Shown here: in pieces, positions 5,877 through 7,566 of the stretch
Position numbering within the stretch: the stretch's first letter is position 1
Layout of the letters: the number at the start of each line of letters is the position of its first letter
Assembly (NCBI GenBank): GCA_023136985.1
Contig: JAGLQD010000262.1
Coordinates: forward strand, 1-7,566
Source of the DNA: Candidatus Sabulitectum sp.
GTDB lineage: Bacteria; Fermentibacterota; Fermentibacteria; Fermentibacterales; JCC-6
Length of the DNA stretch: 7,566 bases
Direction: 5' to 3'
Notes under the pieces: generated by a model
Told to the model about the DNA's origin: nothing
Databases searched by the model: none
What the model saw: the letters and a program-made list of their open reading frames with translations, nothing else
Made by a program: the position numbers and the translations under genes

Positions 5877-7566
5877 GAGGTTTTCTTCTCTCTGACCAGT
5901 ACGCTGTAAAGCACAGGCACGATAACAAGGGTAAGCAGGGTGGCAACTGTAATACCGGAGATCACTGCAATGGCCAGTGGCTGTCTCAGGGCTGCTCCTT
6001 CACCAAACCCGATGGCCATTGGCAGAAGCCCCAGCACTGTTGTTACCGTGGTCATAAGAACAGGTCGGAACCTGTCTCTGCCTGCCTCGATCACAGCCTG
6101 CCTCACCGGCATTCCTGCTTTCCTCAACTGAGTTATTCTTTCCACAAGAAGAATTCCATCATTCACCACAATACCTGACAGTATTACCAACCCGATACCT
6201 GACAGGGCATTCCAGCTCTGTCCAAAGGCCGCAAGACCGATCACAACACCTATAACACCCAGCGGTACTGTTATCATGATGATAAGAGGTTCAATGAATG
6301 ACTCGAATTGAACTGCCAGAAGAACATAAACAAGTGCAATGGCCAGCAGTGCAGCAAGAATAAGACTTGATGCTGTTCTGTCCATTTCTTCGATCTCAGC
6401 ACCTGTTCTAAGTTTAACCGGTTCTCCCTGCAGAAGAGAGTCAGACAAATTGGTGATCATCTCTGCGGTTCCAGCCATGTTGGTTCCACTTCCCTGAATG
6501 GAAACACCCACCGCACGATTACCCTGGTAGTGTTCGATGAAGCCCGGTGTCTGCCTCACATAGGTATCAACCAGTCTGTCCACCTGGATCAGAGTTCCAT
6601 TTACCTCTACAGATCGCTGGAAAATGGAATCGATGGGAATACCCTCGCCACTGCCGGCAAGAAGCATTACATCAACCTTTTCATCCTGTCTGTAGTAAGT
6701 CGTGGCGACTATACCTCTGGAAAGGCTTTCAAGATAATCGGCAACATCGTTGGCAGTGAGACTCAGAAGCTCCAGCAGCTCACCGTCAGGTCTTACAACG
6801 ATCTCAGGTTTTCCAGGCAGATAATTCACATCGGCACTTATCACACCGTCCACATCGTTCTGCGCTGCTTCTGCAAGGGCCAGCGCGGCCTGCAGATCAG
6901 TATCAATGCTTTCGCCTTCAACATATATGGTAAACCCACTGCCGCCGCCCAGAATCTCTCCCAGCAGGGTTCCCCTGGGGCCAACCTGAAGAGGGAAACT
7001 GAAAGCACTATTCCAGCCATTGCGAATGGGAAGGATCGCATTGTTCGCTTCATCTGCATTTTCGAATGAACTTACTGAAAGAGCATCCACTCCCTCATCA
7101 GCTCTGACACCGATTCGTCCACTGGTCCACTGGGCTCCAGCAAGACCGGCAAGTTCATTCACACCAGCAGAAAGATCAACAAGCTGCTCCATGGATGTAC
7201 CCTCCGGAGCACTGAAAGTCATTTCAAGCTGATCTGCAGGGGTATCAGGAAGAAGCTGCATAGGCAACCTGGAGGCTCCGAAAAATGCCACTGCTGTTAT
7301 TATGAAAGTAACCAGCAGCACTCTCTTTCTTCTGTTCAAGAGTCTGTCCATGGATCCGGCGTACTTCTCTTTCATACCGCCGGTAACATCTTCAACTTCC
7401 TTACTCTTCTTTATTCTGGCGGCCAGAGCAGGAATCACAGTTACCGCAACAAGAAGACTTGCCAGAAGAGCAGAGCCCACAGCAAGAGCCTGATCACGGA
7501 AAAGCTGACTTGTGATACCCTCCATGTACACGACCGGGAAGAAAACGATAATTGTGGTAAGGGTGC
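5873..7566 (-). CDS. RND efflux permease A, C-terminal half (5' end outside window)
   Basis: Inner-membrane proton-driven efflux permease of the RND (AcrB/MdtB-like) superfamily, seen only as its last roughly 563 residues. The frame stays open to the right edge, and its first residues (TLTTIIVFFPVV, then MEGITSQLFRDQALAV) match the conserved RND stretch leading into TM6. The GTG near 7531 is therefore internal, and about 450-490 N-terminal residues lie outside. In order follow TM6, a basic cytoplasmic loop, TM7 (VLLVTFIITAVAFFGA), the second periplasmic porter/docking loop, and TM8-TM12. Conserved pieces are VQFESFIEPL, GIVVNDGILLVERI in TM10 and RFRPVLMTTVTTVLGLLP in TM11. AcrB has a lysine in TM10 where this protein has Asn. 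The gene ends in TGA inside a GTGA overlap with permease B. It is not a close copy of B, so A and B are distinct subunits. Family assignment is secure; the substrate is unknown. Confidence 0.95.
   Translation of the reverse strand, partial: TLTTIIVFFPVVYMEGITSQLFRDQALAVGSALLASLLVAVTVIPALAARIKKSKEVEDVTGGMKEKYAGSMDRLLNRRKRVLLVTFIITAVAFFGASRLPMQLLPDTPADQLEMTFSAPEGTSMEQLVDLSAGVNELAGLAGAQWTSGRIGVRADEGVDALSVSSFENADEANNAILPIRNGWNSAFSFPLQVGPRGTLLGEILGGGSGFTIYVEGESIDTDLQAALALAEAAQNDVDGVISADVNYLPGKPEIVVRPDGELLELLSLTANDVADYLESLSRGIVATTYYRQDEKVDVMLLAGSGEGIPIDSIFQRSVEVNGTLIQVDRLVDTYVRQTPGFIEHYQGNRAVGVSIQGSGTNMAGTAEMITNLSDSLLQGEPVKLRTGAEIEEMDRTASSLILAALLAIALVYVLLAVQFESFIEPLIIMITVPLGVIGVVIGLAAFGQSWNALSGIGLVILSGIVVNDGILLVERITQLRKAGMPVRQAVIEAGRDRFRPVLMTTVTTVLGLLPMAIGFGEGAALRQPLAIAVISGITVATLLTLVIVPVLYSVLVREKKTS

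Noticed and set aside
6530..7069. Plus-strand open frame of 179 codons
   Set aside because: It is antisense to the periplasmic loop of permease A and has no domain; the minus frame has clear RND motifs.
7525..7531. GTG or ATG near 7531 as the true start of permease A
   Set aside because: The frame continues upstream to the window edge with the conserved RND sequence TLTTIIVFFPVV, so these are internal codons and the gene is simply cut by the window.
1..7566. Mobile element, CRISPR, tRNA/rRNA or toxin-antitoxin content
   Set aside because: No transposase or integrase motifs, no regularly spaced repeats and no cloverleaf-like sequence were seen. The B/C repeat is a coding duplication without visible element ends.

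Overview
The window holds part of one multidrug-type RND efflux locus, with every gene on the minus strand. It comes from a diderm (Gram-negative-type) bacterium. This is inferred from tripartite-type RND permeases together with a lipoprotein-type periplasmic adaptor, and the window alone does not allow a lineage to be named. Base composition looks close to 50% G+C throughout. Two permease genes start with GTG.

In transcription order (right to left): (1) 7566-5873 is the C-terminal half of an RND permease (A), cut by the right window edge. (2) 5876-2826 is a complete 1016-residue RND permease (B), joined to A by a 4-nt GTGA stop/start overlap. (3) 2848-1805 is a 347-residue lipoprotein adaptor of the membrane fusion family, overlapping the end of B by 23 nt and with a strong Shine-Dalgarno inside B. 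(4) 1804-1630 is the only real intergenic gap. It carries a GC-rich hairpin, a weak promoter candidate and two chained micro-ORFs. (5) 1629-1 is the N-terminal 543 residues of a third RND permease (C), cut by the left window edge. C is open to the edge with no stop.

C is a tandem paralogue of B. The two align over all 543 visible residues without a gap, and I count 63 differences (about 88% identity). Synonymous positions are far more diverged than the protein, so the duplication is old and both copies look selected. Differences concentrate in the periplasmic porter region, while TM2-TM6 are almost frozen.

The likely working unit is an inner-membrane RND pump built from A and B, linked by the adaptor to an outer-membrane channel not encoded here. 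C would be an alternative or additional permease subunit using the same adaptor or one encoded further left. A, B and the adaptor are tightly coupled. C is set apart by a hairpin and by a micro-ORF chain ending in the same GTGA arrangement that couples A to B. The most unusual signals are this micro-ORF relay and the B/C duplication around a single adaptor. I see no mobile element, tRNA, rRNA or CRISPR.
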